NCBI GenBank assembly: GCA_028023455.1
Contig: JAQFVV010000229.1
Span: 806,501 to 870,500 of the forward strand
Origin: Epiperipatus broadwayi
Lineage: Eukaryota; Onychophora; Udeonychophora; Euonychophora; Peripatidae
DNA length: 64,000 bases
Direction of reading: 5' to 3'
In this document: positions 1 through 12,644 of the stretch, piece after piece
Position numbering within the stretch: position 1 is the stretch's first letter
How the letters are laid out: every line of letters begins with the position of its first letter
Program-made: the position numbers and the translations under genes
Notes under the pieces: generated by a model
Database searches by the model: none
Told to the model about the DNA's origin: nothing
What the model saw: only the letters and a program-made list of their open reading frames with translations

Positions 1-7
1 GTGTGTG

Positions 8-32
8 ATGTGCCAAGGCCAAATTGGCACAT
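8..32. repeat. Short perfect inverted repeat (hairpin) at the left edge
   Basis: Nine bases at 8-16 (ATGTGCCAA) are the exact reverse complement of 24-32, with a 7-base loop. No gene is adjacent. It may be the end of an element cut by the window edge. Confidence 0.5.
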
Positions 33-1522
33 GTATATAAAATAAATTTGTCTAAAAAAAATTATTAAAATAAAAAAAAATCTTTCATAAAAGAAAAACG
101 AATTTAAATGTTAAAGAGTGTATTACAGTTTGTTTTCGAAAAGATAAGAGTCAAATAGTTTTCTATCATTAGTTTTGAAATAAAAGTTAAAATTGACTCA
201 TTAAAAGAGGGAAGGGAAGTCTTGGTTAGAAAAGTTAAACTAAAGGTTTTATAAAAAGGAAGTAAAGAGTTTATTATTATTAGTTGAAATACAATTTAAA
301 AGGTTTAAAAATATATATAAATCTCTTCATTTAAATTAAAGAAGAAAAATAATCTTAAAACTATTTTTGATTTTAGAATAGTAAAATATATATGTGCATA
401 AATGTAAGTTTGGTAATAAAATATATAATAAATGCATGTATATGTGCATGTTAAAATCATATTGAGAAAAACACATGAAAACAAATATTGAAATGAAATA
501 TATTTAAAAACACAGCAGTGGGCTACTAAAGATATAAAAACAACACGTTTTTAAATAGCTACTACTAATTAAACAATCGTCAAAAACACGTTGTTATAGG
601 ATTAGTTATCAATGAAATTTCGACAACACTCATTTGCCGGAGGATATTAAAACAAAAAACACTTGGCAGATATAAATAGCTAGATTTTTATCGGAGTTTT
701 ATTCAGTCTAGTTTCCAGTGACAGGCTTGTTCAGTTCAAATAATAGTGCAGTTTCTATTATGTATCTAGAAACAAAAATGCATTGTTGAGCAGCTTTTGG
801 AAATATACGCTTGTGCTTCAGCCTTTTAGTCCAACAAGATCATCAAAACCTGCCTGTGAAATAATGTCTGCATAACAACTCAGAAATCCTCCATCAAACG
901 TTCAACTGTCTTCAAGAATAAAACCAACAGATTAGCATAAAATCTCTTCAATAAACATCAAAATTTAACCAGTTAGATATAATCCAGCAGAAGCAGCCAA
1001 CAACAAGCAATATCCACATTCCAAAAATCCTAGATAAACATTTATTTATTATCATTTATACATAGTAGCCACCACCGTAATTTGTCAATTCTCCAGAGAC
1101 AAGTAATTATATGAACTCTGTTAAGCATGCATAAAATGAACTATTGATGTGTGTGTTTGTGAATGCTATATGAGTTAATATGTGCGTGATCATTCTATCA
1201 GTGATATTAGTTAAATTAGATAAATACCAGTGTTTTATTATTAAAATCTACAAGAATATTTAAACTAACCTAGAAATGTTAATTTAAAATGTGTGTGTAT
1301 TATATTAAATTTATAGAATGTTTAAAATTATTTAATGTTAGTTAATAAATTGTCTTTAAAACTTAAACTTTATTTGTCGGTCAATTCTTTTTACCAACCT
1401 TTTATTAATTCTTCCCACCACTAATTTTGTATAACTTTGTTATTGAATTAGACTGAGCTAGTTTTAGGGAATGTTTCGAGCGCTGGATTATGAGCTTATT
1501 GCCTGAATACGTTAGACCTTGG

Positions 1523-1602
1523 ACTAGCTGGCACCCCAGGGTTTACTCCAAAACAAATAAAGTATTTGGATAGTAGGGATTTGAATCTAGCAGCCGATAT
1601 GG
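1523..1602 (+). repeat. Possible tRNA-derived SINE head
   Basis: An A-box-like TGGACTAGCTGG near 1529 is followed about 50 bases later by a B-box-like GGGATTTGAATCTAG near 1588. The spacing suits an internal RNA polymerase III promoter of a tRNA-derived SINE. No clear tail or target duplication is visible, so this is tentative. A similar but oppositely oriented candidate lies at 57.6 kb. Confidence 0.25.
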
Positions 1603-4600
1603 GCCATTGTTGATAGTTAAAGTAATCAATAAGATCTCCCATTTTGCTCGAACATGCCGGCTCGTTCACGTAACATTTATAAGATTATAAATGTATTATG
1701 AAGGAGTTTGAAACTGGTCAAAACTTATATATATGTATAAGTAAGTGGTTTCAGTGGTTCGACCTGGTACAATATATATGTATATAAAAATCTTAGGATT
1801 GATATATATATATATATAATCTGAGGATTGGTTTGACTTATACTTTCGACATTTATATATATATATATAAGCATTTTTAAAAATATTTATTAAATCAGAA
1901 TTTAAATGAATGTGTATGTAAAACAGATAATTATCAAAGAATCTTAAACATTATGTTATAAATATGATCATCATATCTCATAACAAAGCCATTAAAAATT
2001 CTTGCATATATCTTCTTGATTTGTTCAACATTTATCAATATTAAATTATTATAATTTGTTTTACCCATATCAAACTTTCTTCGTTCACAACTTTGACACC
2101 AAGCAATGAACAAGATTTATAAAAAATTGTGACCAAGATTAACCGATAAGTATTGAATATGCATCTTGGATATCATTTACGTTTTTCATATGTTTTTATT
2201 CCTGTTTCGAAAATGTTCAATGGAGTGAAAGTTATAAGACTACCTTAAACAAAAATACTATATATGGAAAAAAGAAATGAAATAAAGTTACTTCCCCCCC
2301 CTCCCCGCCCGCCCCCATAGTTAATATATAAAAAGATTGTCAATGCAGTAGGTTCAGTGTTTAGCAATATAAATTTATTATACTTTGATTTACAAATGTG
2401 AAACTTTTTGCTTTCACAAATTTAACAGTGCTAGGAATTTTTAGATAAAGTGAGACGTCTTTGTAATGAATCAATGATTAACACTTTTAAGTAATATTCT
2501 TTACTATTTTCTTTGCTATCCTATCATGTATTGTTTATGTATTATATTTCTTCCATGATATATAAATATGCAAAGTGATTCTTTTAGATCAACCAACTTC
2601 TACACCTAAAACTGCATACTGCATCTGGAGTTGCATTTAAATTTCTAATTTAGTTAGCAATCTCACTTTTATTTAATAATTTTTTCATTATTTTTAAATA
2701 TATATAAATGACTATATTATGAGTCTCTATCATGGGAAAGAAGGGTAAATAATTTTAAATTGTTTAATTAACAAAATTATAGATACTCATCATAGACATA
2801 AAAGTTATGGGTACAGAGGAATATATTCAAACAATTTATTTGCACTTATAAATAACATTGATTGATAATTTGTTCTATATTGTTAATATATTTTGTTTTT
2901 GTAAATAAATATTATGAAGTTTTGTTTAATTGACAAAGTCTCTCTAGTTTTGTTGATCCAGCATTTTCATTCAATCCTATAACCAATATTTACCTTACTG
3001 TTTGATGAGCATGAGAGAAAAATGTTAAATAAAGGTTATTTCTTACTAATAGATTGGATGAGCTAATTTATTTATTGATTAACAGTTTGCTTATATACAT
3101 CCCTGTTAAGAAAGTCGAACGCGAATTTTTTCTGAGTTCGAATATCTGAGGCAACGTTTCCGAAAAAGAGTGGTGAGATGTTAGATGAACTGATTTAAAT
3201 TACATGTAGATTTGATAGATAATGCTTATGCTAGTCTATTAAAGATAGATGTAATCATGAGTCATGTACTTTATCGTGTCATCTCTAGCATCCTACATGA
3301 AGACTGTAGGTCCGACAGTAGTCAGATGCGATCTTCTCTTGTCATGTCATTCGACCCGATCATTATAATATATACATTAAATAATGCAGTTGTAATAATA
3401 TGTATTAACTGTAACAGTATATTTTTCAAGATAAATAAATATGTTCTGATATGCTTCCATTGAGGTTCTTAAACATGCAAATGAAAATGAATTCATTTGT
3501 CATTTACAAAGTAAACTAGTTATTATATATAATATAAATATAAGTATTTGGGTATAATTAATAAATAAAAGCAAAAAAACAAAAGAACAAATAACACGAT
3601 CTTATTATTGGGAACAAAGCTTTATTTCTGATGATGACCACGTTAAAATAACCTTCATTATGTTAGCTTTACTACTAGTTTAAATGAAAAACAATCTGTG
3701 ATTAAAACATAAAAATCATGTTATTTATTTTCTTTTATTCAGATGATGTTATAAACATATTATATCGTAATTTATTCTTACAATATAGGACTTAGTAATC
3801 TTTACATCAAAAATTATCGCTGCTATCTATCTCTTAAGGTTATTTTTTTAAAAAAATAAAAAAAATTCTCACTTTACTGTAAGTAAAATATTTCCAAGTG
3901 GTAAATGCTAATGGATAATGTTTATTAATTTCAATATATATGAAGAACTTACAACATTAACTTTTTTTACATGAAAAAAGTTATATAACTAGATGAATGT
4001 ATTGAAAAAGATTGATTCATAAAGATTTAAAAACATTATACGATTTATTTTATGCTACATACATATTTTTTAAGCTTGTCTTTTTTCTTTCTTTTTTTTA
4101 ATAGGAAATTCTTGAAAATGAATCGATTAATTTGGATTGGGCTTTTAGATACTCGTTAATAAATGACATCATATCGGTAATATTTATTTTTCTGTTTTAT
4201 TTTTTATTGTTATTAACTAAATAAATAAATATATTAGGTAGTTAAATAAAATAAATACATATTAGACATTAAGTAAGTTATTAAATACTTATAATAATCA
4301 TTAAAAATAATTGAAGAGTTCAGGAGGTCGAATATAAGAATTGCCACAGTGAGTTTCAATTCCAAAAGCTTCAGCTTCAATTCTCTGCCACCATGCTAAA
4401 CTACAGAGAACACAAAATAATTTCTAAAAATTTAATATATAAATGTAAAAGATTCCAGAAGAAGGCCAATAGAATTGACTGATATTAAACACCACTATTT
4501 TCAAAGATTTCTATATCAGAAAGCTATTCCTGGTATTCATTTCCTCCATCACTATAAAACAACTGTTTATGAAATATTTTTAAAAGATGTTATTAAATCA

Positions 4601-4891
4601 TAGAATGCACTAATCACATGCTCACTGATAAGAGAACAAATTTTAAGTAATTATCAAAAAGATAAAAAGTAAAAAGTGGACTTAGAAATTATAAGTATAT
4701 AGCATTGTTTTAGTTTATAGCTAGCATATCAACTTTCATTTGACTAATAATACAATTTGTACTGGAAAATGTATTCTTTACATAAAATTAGCTAATTATT
4801 TATTGCCTTAACAAGCACCAACTGAATTTTACTCCGATTTCAGAATACATGGCAAGTCAATACATAACCATTAAGAAAAAATAATTATTAA

Positions 4892-5034
4892 TATATGTAA
4901 AGTAATATATATTAAGGCTATAACTTTAAGACTATGCTCTTGTCTTTTAAATAAAACTTGTGTTAAAAATTTGCAGAGGTCTCTAGGCGCATAGTCTTAA
5001 GGTTATAGCCTTAATATATATTACTTTATGTAAT
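4892..5034. mobile_element. Small foldback / MITE-like inverted repeat
   Basis: About 40 bases at 4898-4937 are the reverse complement of 4989-5029 with a single mismatch, around a ~50-base centre. The arms end in short AT runs. There is no coding capacity. It ends about 60 bases before the LTR retrotransposon. It could be a MITE or a stem-loop end of a larger repeat. Confidence 0.5.
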
Positions 5035-5095
5035 GAGTATGCACTTTATAAATATAATTCTTACTTTTTAAATATAATTATTATAATATATATAT

Positions 5096-6917
5096 TGTAA
5101 CGGGCACGGGACGATCGAAAGCTCCAACTTCCCTTTCACTTATAACATGTAATGGGGAATTCTTCTAATTCAAAAATCGTCCACTTTCCGCTACCTCAAG
5201 CAGAGAAAAATACGGAAATAAACGAATCGATTTCCGTACCTGACCGAATCTGTCAGCTATACGGATATAGCTTCCAGACTATTTTTCCCGATCAGCTTTC
5301 TCCCGACTGCTGTAAGATATTACTGTTACAGCGCTTGGCTAATTTATAAATTTTACGGGCTAAAACACTGCACCATCAACGTTTCACGTGCTAATTTAGT
5401 AACTAAAAGACTGTCAACATGAATAATAGCTTACCCCATCCCCTCTCTAATGTTAAACTATTTTTTGGAGTGGCGAAGAATGAGGCGAGACAAATTCAGA
5501 TAAATTAATACATTTTTTAATAATAAAATAATTAGGTTTGATAAAAAAAAAGACATAAGAAATATTAACATAAAATTAAACATATTATATTTTTGATAGT
5601 GCTATAAGGAATAAATATTTGAAATTCTAATAATAAATGTATACTTAAAATAACTAATTGAAATTCTTATAAATGCTTTCACATTTATAATCGTTAGACT
5701 CACTGTCTATCATAAGAGAATGTCATTATCATTCAGGAAAGGCATTTGGCCATTGTCTATTTGAACTTAAGTGAACTTATGATGATTTATAAAATAATAT
5801 TCAAGTTACCTAGGGTTTAGTCTTTGAGTTCCTTCCGAGGTGGTCGACCGTCATGTGGATTTTCTCCACTTCTTTAGGAGGGACGGTCGCCTATCATATT
5901 TGGCGGTGTGTAGCTTCTTGGTTATTCAGGCACGGAGGACGAGGCATCACAAGCAGGGCAACTACAGGAATCCACAGGCAGGCGTTACTACAGCAGTTGT
6001 TACATTATAGCAGAACCATTGGTACAGACGGTCCGGATCGACCAGCGATCATGAAGGCCTTAGCCAGCCATAGTATGTGAGGCACCGACAGTAGATATAT
6101 TGGCTAGCTATATCGATTGATTCTTGGAGCCGCAAAATTTCACCTTCTCGACTCGAAGTCTCAAGCTCTAATCTCTCCTATAATCTCTCTAGCTTTCCAC
6201 CTAACCTCCTTTTTAATTAAAACATTCCAATGGTCCTTTGTTCTTCGGATTCTTTGTTTCCACTTGTTGTTGACACCTTCCATGCTATGCCTTCGGCCAT
6301 ATTTAAACTTACTTTTTATGATTTTATAGCACTATTTACATTTTACTTATTTCTTTATTTTCTTTAATTAATTACACAAATTTTAGTATATGTTTTTTTT
6401 TCTCATTTAAATTTAAATTTCGATGATCATTTACTTTTTATTTAAACTCATGCTTTAACTATACTCCATAAAACCCCGCATTTCGTTTATCGTCAAAGGT
6501 GTACTTTGAAACATAGATTCTTATCTTTCTGAACATATTAAATTTCTAGGTTTTTTTTTCTTTCCACGCTACTGAAGTTTTTTCCTTTAAACTTTATTTT
6601 CCCCAAAATCATATTTACTACATGTTTTCTTTAGGTTTCTTTTCTGCTTTAATTTTTCTAGCTTATGCTTTTACTATTATAATTTAATATTTTACTTTTC
6701 TCGAAATTCAGACTTTGAATAGCAAAAGATAATGATCTTGGTAACTCTAGTTCCCTCTCTTTTCCTTTGTTTTATTAATTTTCAACATTTCTTGATTTTG
6801 TTAACTTTTAAGCTTGTTTTTCTTTCTTTATTTATTTATTTATTTCCAACCCAAACATTTCTAAGTTTTGTAAGTTTTACATATACATGTGTGACCGCAG
6901 TATGTGCGATCATCACA
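5096..6917 (-). repeat. Long terminal repeat (3' LTR of the minus-strand element)
   Basis: Nearly identical over its whole length to 10018-11838. By eye there are a few tens of substitutions and a few short indels, roughly 1-2 percent, which suggests a fairly recent insertion. Open frames inside it (for example 65 codons from 5152) recur in the other LTR and look like chance frames. Confidence 0.85.
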
Positions 6918-6925
6918 TTACACCG

Positions 6926-6936
6926 TTCCCCCCTTT
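6926..6936 (-). promoter_or_regulatory. Polypurine tract of the LTR element
   Basis: On the minus strand AAAGGGGGGAA precedes the 3' LTR by 8 bases. This is where plus-strand DNA synthesis is primed in LTR retrotransposons. The 8-base gap is slightly longer than usual. Confidence 0.6.
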
Positions 6937-7759
6937 AAAACTTTTTTTTTCCGACAAAAAAAAAATTTTAACCTTATGCATCGAAAGCTATATGCTCCCA
7001 CCTATTGTTCAAACTCTTTCCTTTTCTCCATTGCTACTATGATGTAGAGATGAGGTTAATCAATAGAGAGGCAACCAGGTAAATTATCCCTTCCTTTGCT
7101 GAACCAAGCAGTATAGCCAAACCAATTTAATCCTGACACTGCCATGCATGCGTTTCATTTCTGCCACTACTCGTATCTACAGGTTCGAATCCACAGGATA
7201 TCTCTGTGATCCGATTAAACCTGTTCATACATCGCATTTATGCAATAAGGAACCTCTAAGTGCCAACTCTGGCCACTATTATTGAGGTGGGTTGGGAGGC
7301 TGGCATCTTTCCGTCCAGCTCATCCATGAGCTCAGTATATTTCTGAAAGCTCTATATTCATATAAAGGGTTCTTCCCCATAGATTGGTCTCTGGACCATT
7401 GACTCACGATATATGTGCTTAATACCTAACTGGAAATATTAATCCAGTGAGTCATTGAGAATGGGATCTCTGTCCCTGGGTTCTCTGTGATAAAATCTGG
7501 TGCACCGCAGACCACACACACACGACAATGAAGAAGGCAAAACCAAATACTGCAACAGGATCAAGCTACAAATATCTGACCCTACATTCCATCAACCTCA
7601 ATCTACGACCCCATCCTACTAATTAATTTATCCTTTATCATTTTCCTAAAGTCCCTCATACTGTCTAGCCATTTATTGGCTTGTCATTTCTTTGTCATTA
7701 GCTTCCGTATTCCTATCCGTTCTCCATGATTCGAGGTCCATTTCCATTTCCGAATTTGT
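6937..7759 (-). other. 3' internal region of the LTR element without recognisable coding
   Basis: Lies between the broken gag and the polypurine tract. No reverse transcriptase or integrase motif is seen in any frame. It contains a B-box-like GGTTCGAATCC near 7182 and a CA-rich stretch near 7510. It is probably what is left after loss of pol. Confidence 0.5.
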
Positions 7760-8636
7760 CATCGTCTAATTCCTTCTTTATTTGGGACCGCTCTTACGTT
7801 TTATCTGGCGGTTGTCTTTCTCGATTTACATCACCTCTGCCTCCTCTGGAATGCGGATGTTTATCCCTAAGTTCCTGGCCCTCTGTCCATTTGTATGGCC
7901 ACTTCCATTCAATCTTACATCTACATCGTCTATCTTCCGGCCCTCTTGGGTTCCACTCCCTAGAATGTCCTCGGTTTTCGGTCCAATGTTCTTCCCCAGG
8001 ATCCCAGTCATTTCTTCTAACAGGTAGTTCTTTTATATCGGCATTAAGGCTGCTATAGGTTGTACTCCTTACACATTCTTCCACTCTTGTATTTAACCTG
8101 GCTACTACTTTTGCCACTTGACCTAAACTCTCCTGCCCACTCATCATCACCTTTTGACTATTATCTCTCACTACCTCCATCTCTTCATCTACTGGTCTTA
8201 TCTCCCTTTCTGGCTGTCCTATATCCCTTTCCCAATCCAATTCTGCTAATTCTCTAACTTTATCCTCAACTGTTTCAGATTTCGCATACCCACACGGCCC
8301 TATACTCCTTTGTTCCTCCATCTCCATCTCTGGGTGACATCCAGCCCATATATCATTAGGCTTTGATTGCTGGATGATCTTTTTTACTTCTTCCTTGAAT
8401 GCCGCCATTCTTTTCTGGCTATCGATTTCGACCTTGATCATCCATTCTTCTATTCTTCTCTCCTGTCAGTTCAGGTATTCTTCCACGAATTGCTGTTGAT
8501 CGACCCTCATCTGCCTTAGCATATCCATGATATCACTATTGCTTATTTTACCAGGTACTTTCATCTCTTTATCTTCACTTCCTTCTCTCACTTCCTTTTC
8601 TTGAAAATCCATTTTAGCTTGGGATCTCGTATTCAT
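7760..8636 (-). pseudogene. Broken gag-like ORF of the LTR retrotransposon
   Basis: Translation on the minus strand from the ATG at 8636 begins MNTRSQAKMDFQEK, a start typical of retrotransposon gag proteins. It meets one in-frame TGA at 8468-8466, then runs open for over 200 codons to a stop just below 7794; the same frame shows a further polar stretch after that stop. The protein is highly charged with a predicted helical N-terminal half and a Trp/Arg-rich C-terminal part (WNPRG, RRCRC). I see no CCHC zinc knuckle. It is the only coding region in the element. The start is chosen because it is the first ATG and keeps the conserved-looking N-terminus. Identity as gag is inferred from position and composition. 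Confidence 0.55.
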
Positions 8637-8639
8637 GAA

Positions 8640-9994
8640 TAATAATTTTATTTAACCCTTAATCTATGTTTATAATATGGCTTACTAACTCTTATGGCTA
8701 TATTTATATAAAGAAATTTTTTCTATTGACTTTCTGTTTTCCTTTTTTTTACTTTGATCAAGCAGTTAGCAGTTAGATCATTAACCAACCCAAACATCTG
8801 TACTCCAGTTCCTATTCTTGTCTGCCTGCCCTAGACTTGCCCAACTATCTGTCCACCTTTGTCCTCGATTTTCCCTGCTCATATACCTCTGATTCACTAT
8901 AATTAATTCAATGATGCCTGTTTACATTCTTTCAACTTTAATTCATTACTATACTTATCTCTATTTGTTGATGATACATCTAAATAAAATTCATTTAACT
9001 GTGTTTCCAGATACATGCACCTATGACACATATATTTTAATATTTCATTATAAACTTCAATTATTTCATGGTCATTTTAAAACAAAGTCACACATACATT
9101 TTCTTCACTGGGATAATCTCTTTCGTTACTTATAAAATGTTTTTGTAAATTATATTCCTTTCACTACCTTGAAATCGTACGTACATATTTTCTTCAACTT
9201 AACAAATACATTCGAATATTTTCATTAACCATTATAAATATTTTATTTCAGCTTGACTGAGACACAATATTTAGAATCATACATATCTATTTTTTTTCAA
9301 TTCACCGGTGATACGCGGCTATTTTAGAATCTCTCATTTATGATTTAACCCTTATTGAACTGTTTTATTTCTTTTAATTTAACTACTTTATATTTTTTTT
9401 TCGGTTCACAAACATCACGATAATCTATATTTTTGATCGCTATCATTATAGCTAAATATGCTTCATTATTTTCCTACGAGACTATACACATTTATTTTTC
9501 TAACTTTAACTTACTGGAATATACGACTATTTAATAACATTTATATTTCTTCACCATCAATTAGTTGCGTGACTATTATTTCTTTTATTACTTAGCATTA
9601 AAATTTTATACAACTTTGTGTTATTCTTTTTTTTCTTCAAAATGATTCGTATTATATAGCGGTAATCATTTGACATTATAATTTCTTTGTTCGTTATACT
9701 TGTTTAATTATTGCTTGAGATTATCTTTCACTATTCATTTCAATAACTTTCATACTACTAAAAAAAAATTTTCCCCCTCGCTACTCTTTGTACACATTTG
9801 ACGTGAAATGCTCGTATGGAATATCATCAAAAAAAAAAACTTATCCCCTTCGTCTTCACTCTTTGCCACTTTAATTTGCAACACTAAATTTATATGTTTA
9901 AATCCACATATATTAAATGAATTTTATTTCAGAAAAAATTTTATTACATTATAACTTATTTAACACGTGATTATTCAATGTGCAGAAGTTTCAA
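8640..9994 (-). other. Long AT-rich leader of the LTR element
   Basis: About 1.35 kb between the primer-binding site and the gag-like start, with no open frame of note. Such long leaders are common in large non-autonomous LTR elements. Confidence 0.45.
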
Positions 9995-10012
9995 ATCCTG
10001 GACTGGCCCCCA
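9995..10012 (-). promoter_or_regulatory. Primer-binding site resembling the tRNA-Pro type
   Basis: On the minus strand TGGGGGCCAGTCCAGGAT lies 5 bases inside the 5' LTR. It matches 15 of 18 positions of the tRNA-Pro primer site known from gammaretroviruses. Reverse transcription of the element would start here. This site fixes the element's orientation. Confidence 0.7.
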
Positions 10013-10017
10013 AAATA

Positions 10018-11838
10018 TGTAACGGGCATGGGACGATCGAAAGCTCCAACTTCCCTTTCACTTATAACATGTAATGGGGAATTCTTCTAATTCAAAAATC
10101 GTCCACTTTCCGCTACCTCAAGCAGAGAGAAATACGGAAATAAACGAATCGATTTCCGTACCTGACCGAATCTGTCAGCTATACGGATATAGCTTCCAGA
10201 CTATTTTTCCCGATCAGCTTTCTCCCGACTGCTGTAAGATATTACTGTTACAGTGCTTGGCTAATTTATAAATTTTACGGGCTAAAACACTGCACCATCA
10301 ACGTTTCACGTGCTAATTTAGTAACTAAAAGACTGTCAACATGAATAATAGCTTACCCCATCCCCTCTCTAATGTTAAACTATTTTTTGGAGTGGCGAAG
10401 AACGAGGCGAGACAAATTCAGATAAATTAATACATTTTTTAATAATAAAATAATTAGGTTTGATAAAAAAAAGACATAAGAAATATTAACATAAAATTAA
10501 ACATATTATATTTTTGATAGTGCTATAAGGAATAAATATTTGAAATTCTAATAATAAATGTATACTTAAAATAACTAATTGAAATTCTTATAAATGCTTT
10601 CACATTTATAATCGTTAGACTCACTGTCTATCATAAGAGAATGTCATTATCATTCAGGAAAGGCATTTGGCCATTGTCTATTTGAACTTAAGTGCACTTA
10701 TGACAATTTATAAAATAATATTCAAGTTACCTAGAGTTTAGTCTTTGAGTTCCTTCCGAGGTGGTCGACCATCACGTGGATTTTCTCCACTTCTTTAGGA
10801 GGGACGGTCGCCTATCATATTTGGCGGTGTGTAGCTTCTTGGTAATTCAGGCACAGAGGACGAGGCATCACAAGCAGGGCAACTACAGGAATCCACAGGC
10901 AGGCGTTACTACAGCAGTTGTTACATTATAGCAGAACCATTGGTACAGACGGTCCGGATCGACCAGCGATCATGAAGGCCTTAGCCAGCCATAGTATGTG
11001 AGGCACTGACAGTAGATATCATATTGGCTAGCTATATCGATTGATTCTTGGAGCCGCAAAATTTCACCTTCTCGACTCGAAGTCTCAAGCTCTAATCTCT
11101 CCTATAATCTCTCTAGCTTTCCACCTAACCTCCTTTTTAATTAAAACATTCCAATGGTCCTTTGTTCTTCGGATTCTTTGTTTCCACTTGTTGACACCTT
11201 CCATGCTATGCCTTCGGCCATATTTAAACTTACTTTTTATGATTTTATAGCACTATTTACATTTTACTTATTTCTTTATTTTCTTTAATTAATTACACAA
11301 ATTTTAGTATATGTTTTTTTTTTCTCATTTAAATTTAAATTTCGACGATCATTTACTTTTTATTTAAACTCATGCTTTAACTATACTCCATAAAACCCCG
11401 CATTTCGTTTATCGTCAAAGGTGTACTTTGAAACATAGATTCTTATCTTTCTGAACATATTAAATTTCTAGGGTTTTTTTTCTTTCCACGCTACCGAAGT
11501 TTTTCCTTTAAACTTTATTTTCCCCAAAATCATATTTACTACATGTTTTCTTTAGGTTTCTTTTCTGCTTTAATTTTTCTAGCTTATGCTTTTACTATTA
11601 TAATTTAATATTTTACTTTTCTCGAAATTCAGACTTTGAATAGCAAAAGATAACGATCTTGGTAACTCTAGTTCCCTCTCTTTTCCTTTGTTTTATTAAT
11701 TTTCAACATTTCTTGATTTTGTTAACTTTTAAGCTCGTTTTTCTTTCTTTATTTATTTATTTATTTCCAACCCGAACATTTCTAAGTTTTGTAAGTTTTA
11801 CATATACATGTGTGACCACAGTATGTGCGATCATCACA
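10018..11838 (-). repeat. Long terminal repeat (5' LTR of the minus-strand element)
   Basis: Direct repeat of 5096-6917. Its outer end contains a run GTATGTGCGATCATCACA that recurs near 41.57 kb. By analogy this LTR would hold the promoter of the element, reading right to left. I did not identify a TATA box with confidence. Confidence 0.85.
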
Positions 11839-11880
11839 ATATATATAAACATTACAAGCATAAAGCTAAACTAGTCAATA

Positions 11881-12618
11881 TAAAATCAAAACTACCCCAA
11901 ATCTAAAATTAAACCAGACCAGCATAAAAATAATATTAAAACACAACCTAAGGTTTCACTGCTACGAACAGACTTCTCAAGTGTAAAGAACTACAAAAAA
12001 CTACACAATCTATATGCTATTAAAAACTACCCACAAATCCATTCACTTCCCATCCACCCTTAATATTAAAAGAACTCTTAAATAAGTTAATTGCTTCAGA
12101 ATAATAAATTTTCAATAATAAAGACTCTTTAATTCTTCTTTTGATTTCATTTCTCTCAAAGAAGACAACCTTATCTTCATCAAAATCAATAGTGTGGCCT
12201 GTATCTTTTTCATGGACATACAAAGCAGAACTAAGATATCTATTTTAACTCTACTTTTATGAGATATCTTAGTTCTGCTTTGTATGTCCATGAAAAAGAT
12301 ACAGGCCACACTATTGATTTTGATGAAGCTAAGGTTGTCTTCTTTGAGAGAAATGAAATCAAAAGAAGAATTAAAGAGTCTTTATTATTGAAAATTTATT
12401 ATTCTGAAGCAATTAACTTATTTAAGAGTTCTTTTAATATTAAGGGTGGATGGGAAGTGAATGAATTTGTGGGTAGTTTTTAATAGTATATATATTGTGT
12501 AGTTTTTTGTAGTTCTTTACACTTGAGAAGTCTGCTTGTAGCAGTGAAACCTTAGGTTGTGTTTTAATATTATTTTTATGCTGGTCTGGTTTAATTTTAA
12601 ATTTGGGGTAGTTTTGAT
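11881..12618. mobile_element. Long inverted repeat built from a Penelope-like element endonuclease tail
   Basis: The arms 11881-12240 and 12263-12618 are almost exact reverse complements around a 22-base centre. Each arm encodes, reading outward from the centre, the C-terminal part of a PLE GIY-YIG endonuclease: an H-x4-GHTIDFDE segment, then ERNEIKRRIKESLLLK. This matches the H...H/KRKIKEA block at the end of PLE polymerases. The arms abut the 5' LTR of the neighbouring LTR element (43 bases away). PLEs often leave head-to-head, 5'-truncated copies, which explains the structure. Confidence 0.7.
12259..12483 (+). pseudogene. PLE endonuclease C-terminal fragment (right arm)
   Basis: This 74-codon frame begins near the palindrome centre and ends at a TAA, so the stop is probably the natural end of the PLE polyprotein. 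Visible features are the His-containing HEKDTGH segment and the basic RRIKESL block that follow the GIY-YIG core in PLE endonucleases. The catalytic GIY-YIG residues and the whole reverse transcriptase are missing. The left arm encodes the same protein on the minus strand (12020-12240) with only a few differences. Confidence 0.65.
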
Positions 12619-12644
12619 TATATATATATATATATTCGTAATAT

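Larger units (their letters stand above)
33..5095. other. AT-rich non-coding stretch, no gene recognised
   Basis: No open frame here resembles a known protein, and the longest (about 83 codons near 3.2 kb) has no recognisable motif. The stretch holds (TA)n tracts around 1.7-1.9 kb, a C-rich run near 2.29 kb, the tRNA-like candidate near 1.5 kb and the foldback at 4.9 kb. It could be intergenic or an upstream intron of the cyclase gene; the sequence does not decide. Confidence 0.5.
5096..11838 (-). mobile_element. Non-autonomous LTR retrotransposon (Ty3/gypsy-like layout), minus strand
   Basis: Two direct repeats of about 1.82 kb (5096-6917 and 10018-11838) flank a 3.1-kb internal region. Both start TGT and end ACA. 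Read on the minus strand, the order is 5' LTR, primer-binding site, long leader, broken gag, polypurine tract, 3' LTR. No protease, reverse transcriptase, RNase H or integrase frame is visible, so the element would depend on another one for movement (LARD-like). The outer flanks are both AT alternations (ATAT on each side), so a 4-6 bp target duplication is possible but cannot be proven. The Ty3/gypsy assignment rests on layout only. Confidence 0.8.

Noticed and set aside
3610-3650. CTGATGATGACC, a possible further hammerhead core
   Set aside because: No GAAA segment or pairing stems follow at the required positions.
5152-5349. 65-codon frame in the left LTR, repeated at 10074-10271
   Set aside because: It lies wholly within the LTR, has no known motif and recurs only because the LTR is duplicated.
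7726-8058. Plus-strand frames of 81-110 codons
   Set aside because: They are antisense shadows of the minus-strand gag-like frame.
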